From positions 13,881,001 through 13,945,000 of the forward strand of contig JAFREQ010000003.1 of the NCBI GenBank assembly GCA_025331565.1: a stretch of DNA of 64,000 nt, written 5' to 3'. This document shows positions 1 to 14,300 of this stretch, piece by piece (within the stretch, counting starts at the first letter, position 1; each line of letters opens with the position of its first letter). The position numbers and the translations under genes are program-made. Below the pieces are notes generated by a model, which had not been told where the DNA came from, made no database searches, and saw nothing but the letters and a program-made list of their open reading frames with translations. The stretch comes from Holacanthus passer. Taxonomy: Eukaryota; Chordata; Actinopteri; Pomacanthidae.

Positions 1-1983
1 TTCTTTGTTTGAGAAGATGGTTCCCAAACTGAGAAAAAAAAGATCATGTGGTTGGATAATGATAGTTTTATCCCCCTCTCTCATCCCTCAGAGAAGAGTC
101 ATCAACAGTCTGATCAAACTCTGGATGCACATTGGCTGATCTTTCAGCTTTGCAATCAGTTGCACCCGACTTGTTTTCTGTGAAGCAAAGGAACTAATTA
201 ACAAATCAAACCAATTCTAAATAGGAAATGTGATGACCATAGGAGAAATAACTGTTCTAGAGTTGGCTGAGTCTTTAATACCAGCTTCATCTGGTGCTAT
301 ATGGATTAAATCTCACATTATAACATAAGAAATATTCCAGAAAAACAGCTGAGAAAGCATTTATAGATAAAATAACCAAATGTGAAGGTCTGTTTTTGAA
401 AAGAAATACCTGACAAATCAAGGTGCTTCATCACATTGATGCAAAAATCCTATAACCCATTACTACAATAAGTCAGTCCTGTTTGGAGAATTGCAAGTTT
501 TTTTAAAAATGGTCAAAATTGAAGCAGCACAGGCTGAGACAACCCTCAAAAAACCTACAATTCCCACAATGCAATGCAATAGTAACTTACATCAGACTTT
601 CCCTGCATGTTAAAACCTCAGGTTTTCTGTCATATATTTGTGGTCTCAAGTCTCTTGAAAACTCTGATGACATCACACAGCTCGAGTCGTACTCTGCATG
701 ACAAGTAAACTGACCTTCATGTGTAAATTGAGCAAAGTGCCCCTTTAAAGGTGGAGCTACATTATCACAAGGTCACAAATCTCTATGGTCTTATATGTGT
801 TGTCATACTTTACCCACCCCTGTGGCCCGGGCAGTGCTGTTTATATGAAAAACTGAGGACGAATGGTAAATGCTGGTCTAACTACAGGACAGTTATGGGT
901 CGTAGTTCATGTGGAGGAATGAGTGGGGATCATTATCCTCGTGTGGGAGGGTTTTCTATTTAGATGCAGCACAATCAGATAGAGCAAAGCTGGTGCGAGA
1001 AATGTAAATGTGTTTTTAATGCTGTAATTAATTTTATTTAAAGTAATTTATAGAGTATGACAAGCATGATCTGTTAAGAGTAGCACAAAGTTGTTCCTCA
1101 CTGTCAACTAAGAAGTGCAGTAGGTAGATGTTATTTTTTTCCGGAGAGAAAAATGTTTTTCCACTAACCCATCAAATGTTTCACCTCGGTTCTTCAGCGT
1201 GACAGTGACCTGTACGGACCGTGTTCACGTGGTCCCCCCCCTCCTCCCCTGCACAATGCTGGTGCTCACCTGAGTCTCACCCCCCCAAACCTCTTTCCCC
1301 TCCTTGGTATTCAACATAAAAAACACAAAAGAGCACAAATCTTCCCTGTCTGTAAGATCTGAATGTATATCCAGATTTTTTACGTCTCCTCTCATCCCCT
1401 TCCAAAAAGTTTGAGAATCTACGCACTTTACAGTCTTATAAAGTGTACCTTCAAAGAAAATAAAACCAGATTAAATATGATTTATGTGGCTCTAGCTTGT
1501 TTGATTTACTGCCTGAATGATTTCAAACCAGTCTGACAGTTATGGTAACATCAGTCCTTGTGATGCTACTTTCACAAAGAAACGTCCCCTTTTGGTTCCT
1601 TGTTTTGCTTCTCCTGATAAGAAGTTTTTCACAATGAGTCACCGCGCACATGCGCATAAACACCTTTGAAGTCACAACCTGCTGGTGGTCAGAAGTGGTT
1701 GACAGTCTGAAGATGCAGAACTTGATAAGCTCAAGTAAGCAAGCCCGAAAAGCTTGTCTGAAAGAACAAAGTATAGGCAAACAGAATGCGACTGTGGAAC
1801 AAAGAAATGCTGCAAACAGGAAGTTTCTTTTTCATGCACACTGGATTCTCACCTGAGTGCATGTCAGCAGTGACTCCAGTTTGCCTTTACCAATAAAGGA
1901 AATTCTGCTAATTACTGGTGTTGTTTAAGTGGTTTGTTGAGTTATCAACAATGTAGTCAAATATTTAACAGATTTAGAAAACG
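1..1983. other. Left flank downstream of nup205, no gene model supported
   Basis: I see no confident gene here. On the plus strand a pyrimidine-rich acceptor ends at 91, followed by a 48-base open stretch (92-139) ending in TGA. A plus-strand AATAAA at 1892-1897 faces the nup205 poly(A) signal. Together they could be the last coding exon and a long 3' UTR of a plus-strand gene lying mostly outside the window, convergent with nup205. The 15 encoded residues are too few for me to name a family. The rest is AT-rich non-coding sequence with short spurious ORFs. Confidence 0.25.
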
Positions 1984-1989
1984 TTTATT
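1984..1989 (-). terminator. nup205: nup205 poly(A) signal
   Basis: TTTATT on the plus strand reads AATAAA on the nup205 strand. It lies about 345 bases past the nup205 stop codon, giving a short 3' UTR. It is the first canonical hexamer downstream of the stop that I noticed. Confidence 0.6.
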
Positions 1990-2332
1990 TTCACAAAAGG
2001 GGGAAAATCAGAGCAAACAAACAAATATCAAATTGTCTTAACAAGTAAAAATTTCATAAGTGTGTTGCGCAAGCAACTTTTTCTCACTTACACGGTGTTA
2101 GTTTATGGTTAGGATTGGTCACACAGAACACACCACATGATGTGATAGCGCTGACATCTCACAATACTCAAAGAGAAGAGCTGCAAAAGGTCAGTAAAAA
2201 GGAGTGATGTTGCCAGAAAACGCAAACTAATAGAAAGTTGAGTCCTTGGTAGTTTTCTGGTGTTGCTTGGCAGAGGTTTTCATTCAAGAAGAAACTGAGT
2301 ATTTTGGGTCTTGGCCAGTCTTTGTGTCTGTC

Positions 2333-5300
2333 TCAGCTTTTGGGCTGTCGGAGCAGGCCGCGGATCCTTCGAACCAGGGCCTGGATGAAGGTGTAGCGGG
2401 AGCGGACCTGGCTGTACAAACCCTCCACCTCCAGCAGCTTCCTCTGCAGAGCCTCTCCGAAACCTGCGGCCATGTCGCTCTTCAGCTGCGCAGAAGACAG
2501 AGGGATCAGGAATAATGTTGGTGGTTACATACATATGTAACAGACACAATGTTTTGTCAGAGCATTCGAAGTATAAAAGTCACTATGCTCGTGCCCACAG
2601 TCACAGCCAGCTCACAGTCATGTCTTACCAGGTCGAGGTCTTGCTGGCTGACTCGAGATAGACCAAGAGCACGACCACCACTTGCCTGCAACCCGCCAAA
2701 CGAGTCTGAAGAAAAGGAATATTTAAATGATATGATTGCAATCAAGCTTAATTCACTCAATTCCATCCCTGGCATAAATGTGCGTCTAACACTGACATCT
2801 TTTCTCACCATCTGTGAGGCGTGATCTATACAAACTGGCCCCAGGCAACAGGGAGTCCTTGGGGTCGGTTGGAGTACAATGCAACAGGTAGTACTCCAGG
2901 TGGCGCCACAACACAAACAAACATGTCTCGATAACATCTGAGGAAGACGCAGGTCAAGGCATTTCACATGATGTGGCAATTCCAAAGACAAATATACAAT
3001 GACCTAGTGATAAATAATATGTGAGCGGATTTTTTAAATTCTGGTGTGCTGAAAAGGGATAAAAAAAACAAAAAACTTGTTTAGTCCCATGACTACAACT
3101 GTGCCTGTACGGGGCCAAAGGATACAGGAGCAGAGGGCCAGCAGCTTGGCTCTGTTGTTGATAAGCTGGACGAGTCGTCTCTTGGCCAGCAAGCTCCTCT
3201 GGACTGATGAGATTTTCTCCACCCCTCCTGGGCCTGACACCAGGCCTTGGCACAGCTACAGAGGAGATGTATGTGGTTAGAAGTGGACACAACACATGTT
3301 GGAGCCAATAAGGTACATAAAATAAAGAATAGTTACTTTTAATTCATAATTATTTAAATTTACTATTGACAGTTTGCTCAGTGTGTGCAGTAGTGTACTG
3401 AGTGTGAGACAGAGCGATTTGGTGCATTGGTTCTTCCTCACCTCCTTGAGCTCCTCAGGAGGCAGCTGATCCAGGCTCTGCAGCTTGCCCAGGCTTTGTC
3501 TGTGACTCTGGTGAAACCGGAAGAAATCTGCAGCGCTGTTCTTCAGCAGGTACAGGACCAGACCCAGGCTGGGGGCCCGGGAGTAAGCCATTGATGGCAG
3601 AGTGGATGAGAGATCTTAAAAAATAAGAGCCAGGGTTCAGTCTCATACAAGCCAACTCATGGTAAAAGCTAAAAGTGCCTCAAGAGATTCTAGTTTTCTA
3701 TCCTGATATATCAGCTATCAGACAATGAAAAGGACTGATACTGTATAAAATTAGAAAGTATGGCTTGTTCATGTAGTATACAGCAACATGAGTCAAATTC
3801 CCTGTCCTCTTCTTCAGTATGGGCAGAATATGACTGACCTGTGCGTCCTCCGTCCCTGCCAGCTGGCTCGCTGCCTGACGGGCTGAAGAGACAGATGCTG
3901 AACTGGGCCTGGGCTGAGCTCTGCAGCAGCAGGGTTTGGCAGTACTCCATGATGTTAGCACACACCTGGGTACAGAGGACAGCACCTCTCAGGTCACTGA
4001 TAACGGAGTGCTGATGAATAATCATAACTACGGATACAAGACTTCACACACATTGTTTCAGTGCCATTTTTATCCCCCCTTTTTATCCCCACTGTCAATT
4101 ATACTGCTGGATTGTGTGAAAAGTATACTTGGTAACTTCTTCACAGCAATGCACAACTACTACTCCATTTATAAAATGCTTTATGTCACACCTGTTGCAT
4201 GGCCACCTCCATCTCTTCTCGTCTGTCTGCTGAGTCTCCAGGTGCAGCAATCTCAGCCTGCTTTAGCAACCTCTCCCTCTCGCTCCCCGCAAGACGACCA
4301 AGCAAGGACAGACACAGGCGCTAAGAAAATATAATGTAATACAATTCATACACTGGGATGGACGTGCATTAGCAGAGACACAGATGACAACAACAAACAC
4401 ATATATGTTAAATATGATAAAAAGAATGGCAGCTATCATACCTGGAATCTGTTGATGTGACCTTGAAACTCCAGCAGAGCAGCACTGTTGACCTCCCCAC
4501 CTGTCTCAAGGGCACCTGAGAGACCAAGCAGCACATGAGCAACACTATTCACAGGAGTCTGTGATTTTTTGAAAACAATGGAAGGGGGAAATATAATAGA
4601 GAGCAAAGTGAGTGTACAAAAGAAAAGATTGACTGTTAATGATTGTACCTGGCAGAGCCGTCTTACTGATGATGCCTGTAAGCAAAGAGAGCTCCTGCAG
4701 AACTCCCATACTGAGCTCCTGACAGCGCAACAGGGACTGAATGGTGTCTGCATGGACTATCAGCCACTGAAGAACCTGCATACACACACACAGAAAAAGA
4801 GAGAGAATGTAAGTGCCATAAATATATAAAGCTGATTCTAATTTGCACAAACACTACCATGATGTTTATGCTTCATGAATAATAATAATAATTTGTAAAT
4901 CCTGCTTTCTGTTTTCTATTATTACCTGATCACAGATCAGCATTAACCCCAGCATTAATTAGGGTCTACAGAGTCAGTAAAGGCACAAAACATCATGCAT
5001 TACATAATGGACGCATTAATAACATCTTGACTTTTAGGATTTTCAAGGTAAAATTAAAAAAAAAAAAAAAAATCCCAAAAATGATCAGTTGTCTTTGTGA
5101 CATCCCTGGCTGTATGCTTACTTGTGCTGCCCCCTGCTGGTGATTCATGGTGGTAGAGGTCAGGATGACCTGAAAGAGCCTCAGGGTTGGTAAGAGAATT
5201 TGCCTGTAGCGGTCCATAGGGCTGGGGATGAAGCCTGACGGGTCCCTCATCACCCTGCAGTCCATGAGGGAACAGACACAGACTTAAGTAAGACTAAAAA

Positions 5301-8300
5301 TAGACAACTAAAGAACAGAGGTCATTTAGACAAGAGAGAAAGAAGTTACAGTGAGTCATACCTGTGTGCATCACTGTCAGGTATCATGTCAAACACCTGA
5401 CATTCTATCAGCTGTGCCACCAGCCCACAACGCAGCAGCTCCACAGCTCCCTGACCTGTCTTAGCCACTCGAGTCAGCAGAGCCTGAAAACACACAGCAG
5501 AGTTTGTACCCACATACGACTAATAATAAAAACCAGTGCATAACATATTGTGTTTTAGTGCACATCTCTTCACCATCTTGCTCTCATAGATGTAGAGTGG
5601 TTTGAGGAGGGGCGGCTGAGGTGTCAGCAGGCTCTGCAGGGCGACATCATCCTGTCTCAGGCTCTCGACCAGCGACCGCAGGTAGCCGCTGTTGGAGACG
5701 TAAACCAGCCATTGATTCTGACGGTCTATGGACAGGATCCGGTCCAGCACTGCCAGAGCCAGCATCTGACAGACAGGGAAGGGAGACAAGGATGACAAAG
5801 CAAGCAGGGTAAAACAAAGAGCTTGGCTAGGTAGTCAGTATTTCTCTCAGCTATTTAGACTGAATTTCTCTCATGTATATTTACCTCTACTATGTTTTTG
5901 GAAGCCAACTACAACTGAAAATGTCAGAGGAAGTATATGAGTCCTTTTGTTGTTTGGTTCTTACCCTGCTAATTTCATGGCCGTCGCAGGCGTCCCGACA
6001 CACCACCTCCATGAGAGCCTTGCCATAGCTCTCAATGATAGCGAGGTTCTCTCTCTGCAGTTTGGAGAAACCATCTTCAGGGGCTGTGAGACGCTCCCAC
6101 ATTGCCTTCCCCGCTGTAGAGACAAAGAGGGAGAGTTCCTCAGATGACCGAGACAACATCTGCACATTTTTCCTTTGAAATAACACCAGACTTATTTACA
6201 GACCATCTGTATTAATGTTTCTGTGTTGTACCTGTCTGCAGAGTGTCGGGTTCTTCAGGTTTCTGGGCGATTTGAAGGTAGTACAGCAGAGAGCCATATA
6301 AGTGGGCACGCAGACGCTGGTATCCACCTCCTTTAAGTGTAAAAGACAGTATTATAAAATCTAACCTAACCACGGTTTATCCTGCCATGTGAGAAATGTG
6401 GGTTTTTATGGGTGAAATCAGTTTGAAGTCATCACTAACCAGTACAAAGGATGAAGTCCAGCAGCTTGCGGAGAATCAGGTGCAGGGCAGAGTTGGCGAT
6501 GGAGGAAAAGCCAGAGGATGCTTCTAATCCCACCCCCTGCTGCTGCTCAGACAGGACTGATTGGCTGAGTTGGGCTGTCAGAGTGAAGACTGCCCCAGCA
6601 ACAATGGGCATCAGTTCTCCTGCTGCATCCTCAGACAACACCTGGATAATGCAACGTTCAAATTTAGCTGGTAGAACAACCTGCAGATTAGATTTATTCT
6701 TTGATTCATTAAATAGGCATGTAATGACTGAAAAGTCCCTTAAAGACACCCTTGAAGATGTTCCTTACTATGACCATGGTACCTCGTCACACATGTTTAG
6801 AAAATACTGCACCCCAGTTACAGTAAAAATGCCCATTTGGATATTATTGCTACAGGAGTTTCACCCTCTCTGTGACAAACATTTTCACAGACCTTATCGT
6901 GCAGGTCCAGCAGCAGGTCTCTGATGATGAGCTGCCTGTCATCAGCAGGTATGAGATCAGCAGGGCAGGCGGTCAGCAGCGTCTCCACCAGGCTCCTCCA
7001 CGACCGCAGCGCGTGCCGCTTTGCACTCAAACTCCGACGCACACGATTGCGCTCCACCACCTGCTGCAGGATGGAGTTCACCTCCTAAAAGAACACACAC
7101 CCAGGGATGGAGAGGAATGTAGGCAAAATATTTTAGCTCCAGCTTTTATATATCTAAAAGATATATATATATCTGGAGCATTTTTAATCACAGCACTGGT
7201 CAAAGGGAGTAATTTCTTATAATAGCGGGAAACCACATTTCAAAGGTTACTGTCCATTGCATGATGGCTCCCCTTTGGTTATTCCTGCCCCAGCATGTTG
7301 CTAAATTGCCCAGAAATGAAGTCCCATTATTTTTAGTTCACTCACCTCCATTAACAGGGGCCTCTGTCCGATGGCTGCCATTCCTTGCAGTGCATTCACC
7401 TCAGCGACCAGCACTCTGTGCAGCAACTGTGAGGAAAATTAAAAACAAAATGTGACACATCAGTGGGAGAGCAAACACGCAACATAGTTGAAACAACACA
7501 ACAGGGAGAAGATTACTGTTTGACTTGGAAACCCACCTTAACATTGCACACTGTGTGCCCTTGCTCATTGACATGCTCACAGTTGGAGATCACCTGCTCT
7601 ATCTGAGTGCGCTCAAAAAAGTCCAGCTGCAGCAGCTCAGGCATGTCCTGACTGAAGTCGATGGCGTCCAGCACACTCAGCAACTTCCTGCGCACTGATG
7701 GCATCAAACAAGGATGATATGAGAGTAAAGGTCTGAACCAATCTATTGTAATTGTAAAAAAAATAAGATCCTTAAATGACAGCTTAAAAAATTATCCAAA
7801 CCTTGTATCTAGCTAACAATATTTGATTTAAATGTGTATGAAGGTGGCAAACCTTTAGAAACTGTGTCAAAATGCAGAAAACCACTGACTGATCTGGTTT
7901 CTTCCTCCATGCCCGATTCACCATCAGCTAAAAAGAAAAATTATGAGTAAGTGTATGAATTAATGAGCTTTGTTGTGTGGCCACAGTGACAGAGTGTTTT
8001 TTGAATATTCATTAGATTATCAGCAGGCTTTGTAAAATTGAAATTTTAAGATCTTTTAAACCAATAGACATTACAAATAAAAGGGCAGAATTCATCTAGT
8101 GAAATATAAAAATAGCTATTGAGGCTTATTATTTGGACAATTAAACAGAGTTTTAGGGCAAGAAAGAAGAAAGAAAACATTTGACATCAGCTATACCTGT
8201 ATGTTGAGTGTGCGGCTGGTCATCCAACAGGAGGCTGACAAGGCGTTGTGTATGTGAACGCTGGCGGTTCAGTGAGGTCACTCTCAGCTCAATTGCAGCC

Positions 8301-11300
8301 GTCTTCATGAGCCAAGACATCTGGGACAGGGCAGCGATCTGATTACCTGATGAGAACACAAAATAGAATCAAGACAATGATAAGAAAAGGCAATTTACTT
8401 TCATCAGCACACATTTACACTCACATTTTATGAGTGACATACTGTACATAGCTTTGTATCAAAATAATTTGAAGTCATTAGTAAATTTTGTTTCATGCTT
8501 TTCATTCATTACATGTCTAACACTCACTTGGCAAGATGAAGGGCAGGTGCTGCAGGTGAGAAAACAGGAAGTCCTGGCTGGTCCTCAAATAGCGCATGGT
8601 GGGTCCTGATGTGTCTGGGCAGGCACACAGCTGATAGATTACCTGAGAGAGTGAGACAATAATGCAAACAAAAAAAAAAGTCTGATTAATCAGACAATCA
8701 GCCCACACATAAATGTCATGCATACATCCAACTTACTGGGCATAAAAAGAAAAAATGAAGGTGCTACATCTCTCTCTGCAGAGACTGATCAGTGTCTAAT
8801 TTCTGGGCATATTGAGTAGAGGATGAAGTGTACCTGGTAGCAGAGCTCAGCCAGGTGTGGGGCCTGCTGTGTGAGGACAGGTCCTGATCTCTTCTCAGTG
8901 CCTCTTTGCAGCAGACTTAGGATGGCGTGCAGGCAGCTCCTCGGACATCCCAACACACCTGGAACACACAGATCATTGAACCCTTTTCCATTCAAACCAG
9001 AACCCCACAAATATTGCTAAAATCACAAAAGCCACCAAAATGAACATGCCACCAGCTAAAGCTGTGGTCTGACCTGGGTCCTGGAGGTTAGTGGAGGATA
9101 CAGGCTTCTTGACTTCATAGCCCAAAAGATACAGGGCCAAATTGGGTGTCTTCAGCTCCAAGGAGGTGATGAGCAGGTTCAGGATGTGGATCTGGGTTTC
9201 ATGTCGGATTCTTGCAACCTTCTTTTGTGGGTCAGAGTCTGGAAGTTTGAGGGAAATGAAGTGGGTGAGTTTAAGCCTGACATTTATGATACAGGATTTA
9301 AATCAAATGCAGAAGATGGTATAGTTTTTAGACAACAATGCACCTCTCTCACTGTCTCCTTTCTCTGTTCCCTCCTCTGCCTCTTCATTGTCCAGACACT
9401 CCACAAAGCCTGCCATAAGCTTGTCACTCACAGCCTGAAGGACAGACACAAAAATTGTTCCCAACTTCAAACACAACAAAAGTTTCACACACAATGAAGA
9501 CTGTAACATAGACACCCCTAAGTGAATCAAGTCACAAACACAGCTTCACCTCCCGAACCACCTTTGCAAGTCATTCATACAACATTATATCATAATGTAG
9601 ATATTGTAGTAAGTCCATTGGTACTGGTATAATACACCAATATTTTACAGAAACAAACAAAAAAATTAATAAACATTGAATGGTCTCAATGTCAAAAGTA
9701 GAATGACCTCCAGAATTTATTTTTATTGTACTAAAAATACTAATATGTTAAACTGCTGTTCAATATTTTTGCTTTCTCGTTACCATTTTCTTCTCGCTTA
9801 CTGCTACATTTTGTGAAATAACCTGAAGTTTTGACAGAAAAATTATTTTTCATTCATTAAGACTTGTGACTTATATACCTGGTCATGTGTGAAATCTCCC
9901 ACCAGTCTGTTTTGAATGTTGGGGTAGTTGGCAAGACGACGCAGGATCTTGGCACTCTGGAAGGCGGCCTCTGGGTTGGAGCTGCTGTGGTACAGATACC
10001 TGCAAGGAACAAACATAGGTCACCGTTAAGATATACCCATAATGAACAAATCAGCCCTTTAAAGAGCATTTTTCCTTAAATATAACCAACTTTGACTTCA
10101 GATGAAGTTTTATAGCATTTCAACTCTTCTCACTAACAAGAAAAGCATAAAAAGATAGAGAAGTTAAATAAGCACAGACTAAACAAAAATGACAAGTATG
10201 GGGTCAAAATGACAGTTTACCTGGCAATATTGACAATGTGATCTGCCCTTCGAGTTTGAGGACTGACCCCCTGGAGGAGCTGTTCCAAGGGGGAAACCAA
10301 CAGGGAGGCCTGGCTCTCCCTCAGGAGGTCCATGAACACAACTTCCTTCTGCAGAGCCAAGTCCAGCAGGCGCAGGCAGTGCAGCACCGCCGACTCCAAG
10401 TGCTTCTTACCTGTAGGGGAAGAGTAATGGAGCAGGGAACAAACGTGAACAAACACAACACACACACAAGCAATCTCTCTTTCTCTGAGAGCAGCAGCAT
10501 ATGTTCTCTCACCAGGGAAAGGTGCATAGGTGTCCAACTGGCGTACACCCTCCTCCAGCAGGCTGAGGCAGAGCGCCAGCATGGGTGAGTCGTTGAGCAG
10601 GTGGAACATGATGCTATGCCCGGGAGGCTTGTGGGCCGGAACCTGCTCGCCCTGCAGCTCAACCATCTCCTGGACAAAGTCTGATGGCTGGGGCTCGTAG
10701 TCTCGCAGCAGCTTGTGGAACACCTCCAGGACGGCATCAGCAACCTCCCACTGACAGACAGCAAAGGGAAAAAAGAAAAACAAATGAATACAGGTCTGTT
10801 GAGGAGCATACATGCATGCAGTAGCTAAAGACACTGGGAGAAAACTACACTTTACCTTCTCAGCGGGACGACGATATGCTCTGGTGGGGAAGGGCAGGAA
10901 CACAGAGTCACGCAAGAAGTTCAGGTAGGGCTGAAAACCTGGCACGCGCAACCCTGCCCCCAAATTAACAGGCAGGCTACTCTCGACCAATGTGCTGATC
11001 AGATGACAGAAGCCTCGTGTCAGGGGGTACTCCTCACAGCTTGACTCAATCTCGTTCAGCTCCACCTGAGAACCAAGATAACTAATCAGAAAGCCTGCCA
11101 CCCAATTGTGCATCTCCTTACAGGTTATACAGGGTGTTTTTCACACTGATGACAGATTAAAGTCAATTTTTATTCTCTAGTTTCTTTACTGACTTTTCCA
11201 GAACATAAAACTTAAAGATTTAAAGACACTTCCTGTCTGCATTATTTTGCATCACAACACCACATCTGAGCCTTAAAAACCATTCCCTTTGGGCATCAGC

Positions 11301-14300
11301 CAAATTTAAAATGATCCTGGCAGCTCCAAGTTCTCTAATTGCTCTTTGTGCCAACTAATTAACCATCTTGAATTTGAGCGAGAAAGATAAACATTCAAAA
11401 CTTTCCTTTGGATTGGGTTGAGTAGTGAAAATCCAGCATCCCAAAAGACTCACCTCAATTCCAGCTGCCTGCCTTTGTCCTGGGGCTCGCACTGTCTGAA
11501 GAATCTGTGGTAAAAGATCATAAAGTTACAAAACTTTAAATCTGATACAAAAATATCTGACGACACAGCAAGCTGCAACAATCAAAACAATGTCATAACA
11601 CTTCAAAAATTAAGTGTTTTAGGTAAAGATAAGAGACACACCTACTGTAACATCTGACAACTATGACTGGCAGACACTAAATATACAGTTTGCAATTTTG
11701 GTCTGATATTAGGGCTGCATGATATTGGAAAAAATTTATACTGTAATATGATGTGTTATTCATGAGAAGATATACAATTGACAATCATAATTTTCATCAT
11801 TTTGTGTACTTTAAAAGTCTATCCTCTTCTAACAAAACCAACCCAAATGTTGAGCAGCCCTATCTGACATTATTGGCAAAAAAAGAACACTTCATAAACC
11901 CAGTCCTGAACTTTATATAAAATATTAAATGACAAGCTTTCAGTCATCATTCTCCTGCTTCATATTACAAAAGACAGATTTCTTATAAAATATCAACTAA
12001 AAGTTTTTTGTTCCTTCAGAAAGGCTAACCTGTGTGTACTCCAGTGACTGCCATAGTGAAGCAGCGATCTCTGGTGACTTCCCAAAGGCTGCCAGGCAGT
12101 GCAGTACCTCAGCCTTCAGGATGGGAGGAACACTGCACTGCAGCAACCCCAACATCACTACAACTGGGGTCCACTGGGGATGCTCACACAATGCCAGTCG
12201 AGCATTTTCACTCTAGAGGAAAAAAAAAAAAAAATCACACACACATACACACCCCAAAACAGTTAGATAAGAACAATGTCAGAAACCAGAATATTACAGA
12301 GTTTTCTAAAACACAAGGAGATAATATATGGAATTGAAAATAACTTGACTACACATTAATCTTGGGCTCGATGTGACCAAATGTGCCCATCTTTCTAGCA
12401 AATGTTGTATCATACCCATGTGATGATGGTGGTGAGCAACTGAAGAAATGAGGTGAGTCCTTCCAGCTCTCTTTGGGTGATGCCCCTTAGTGGTGGGTGG
12501 CGGTACTGTGCTGCATCCGGATTGGGAAAGTCTCGCCGCAGGTTCTCATGGTAGAGCATAAGGGAGTGAAAAAAATGTTCCCAGGACACTGGGCTGCCTG
12601 AAACTCCCTGGATGTTGTCACCTGCATTTGTGTACATGAACTTAGTTGGTACTCATTTGGACAAGTTTAACTAAAGCAATAGGATTCTAGAATCTGATGC
12701 TCTGAAAACATGTATGCAATCTGCTCTTACTGTGTGTGGCTCCGTTGGTTTTAAGCAGGCTGAAGCAGTAGTGGGCACACTGAGGACCATTAGCAAGGCC
12801 TTTTAGCATACGAAGATAGGAGATGTAGAGGGTGGAGGGCAGAAGGTCTCCCATCTGACGTACAAACTTGGAGAGAACCACCTGCATCAAAGCATACGGA
12901 TAGAAAAAAACCTTTTAACAGAATGAATGGTATGCAAAACCTTTTCTCAACATTTTGCACCATTACTCTACCTTTTATTGCAAATCTTAGTGTGAGGAGA
13001 ATTCAAATTTCTAGTGCAACCAGGGTCCAGAAAATACAGTGCTTACCTGTTTATGTGGAGGCCTTTGCAGTGCCATTCCCAGGTAGGATCCCTGCAGGGA
13101 GGTGTGTTGGAGAGACTCTGTGGGACACCAGAACTCCAGACCCAACTCCAGCCCAAATGAGTCCTTACTGTAAAACTCTCCTATCTGGAAAGACAAAGAA
13201 GTAGCGACCAATGTTAACCAATATTATCAGTTAAACCCTGGGAAAATGACATTAGTTGATATATGTATAAGTGCAAAAGACTGACAAGGATCATGAGGTG
13301 GTCCAAGTCCTTGCGTAAAGATGATGGAAGCTCACTGTCCATCTGTAGGGACATGTGCACCAGACGGGCATCCTCATCAGCACGGTTACGAAGCTGTTTC
13401 ACCTACAAAGACAACAAAAAAGTGTTCATTAAATAATTTTATCATTCAAAAAACTACAACCTGATCATCTAGTCATCAAATTCTCACAAGTTGACACTAC
13501 AACATCATACAATTTGACATCTGCACAAAGCAAGCTCTGACCCTCACCTTCATTGGCATGAGTGCCAGGAAGTCTGTGATGAGTGAATGGAGGCGGCGGA
13601 TGTAAAACTCTTCCTGGCCAAAACTCTCACATCCCAGCATGCCCTCCTTCATAAACAGGAAGACATCTCCCAGTAGAGCCTGGTCGGCCAGAGCCTCGTC
13701 TGCCTCAGTGAACTCAACCAGGGCTGCACAGCACAAACATAGGAATATGCAACATTTAAATGGCTACTATCTTTGAGAACGCACCTTCTAAAGGCTTTCT
13801 TCAAACAGCTAGAAGGCATATTTAATGCATGTCCAAGAAATAAGAACCTTACCGCATCCCTGTGGTAGCTGAGAAAGGACCCTCAGAGACAGAGCCCAGG
13901 CCAGTCGACAAACAGCCTGCAGGCCTGGAAGTTTCCACGGCTGGCCGTCCATCAGACGACTGTGCACTGCAGACACATACTGCCTCTCAGTCAGCAACGG
14001 TAGTGCCTGGAGCAGATCTAGAGGAACATGACACACAGAGACAATCCTTCACTAACTGTATCAATCAATGAAAGTTAACATTATAAACACTACATGTATG
14101 TAACACATTCTAACCTTCTCTATCTTCTGTTCCCTGTTCAATGAAGCTGACATCCAAACAGTAGAGCAGTGCCATAACCAGAGCCAGATTCACACTGTCC
14201 AATGAGCCATCAGCTTGAGCAGTCACTGTCTCCAGGTGGCCAATTAGAGCCAGGGTGTCATCTTTAGTCAGAGGTGATTGGCAGGTCCATGAAAACAGAC

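Noticed and set aside
6451..6924. 157-codon plus-strand ORF
   Set aside because: Antisense to a well-supported nup205 exon (6440-6641) and running into its intron.
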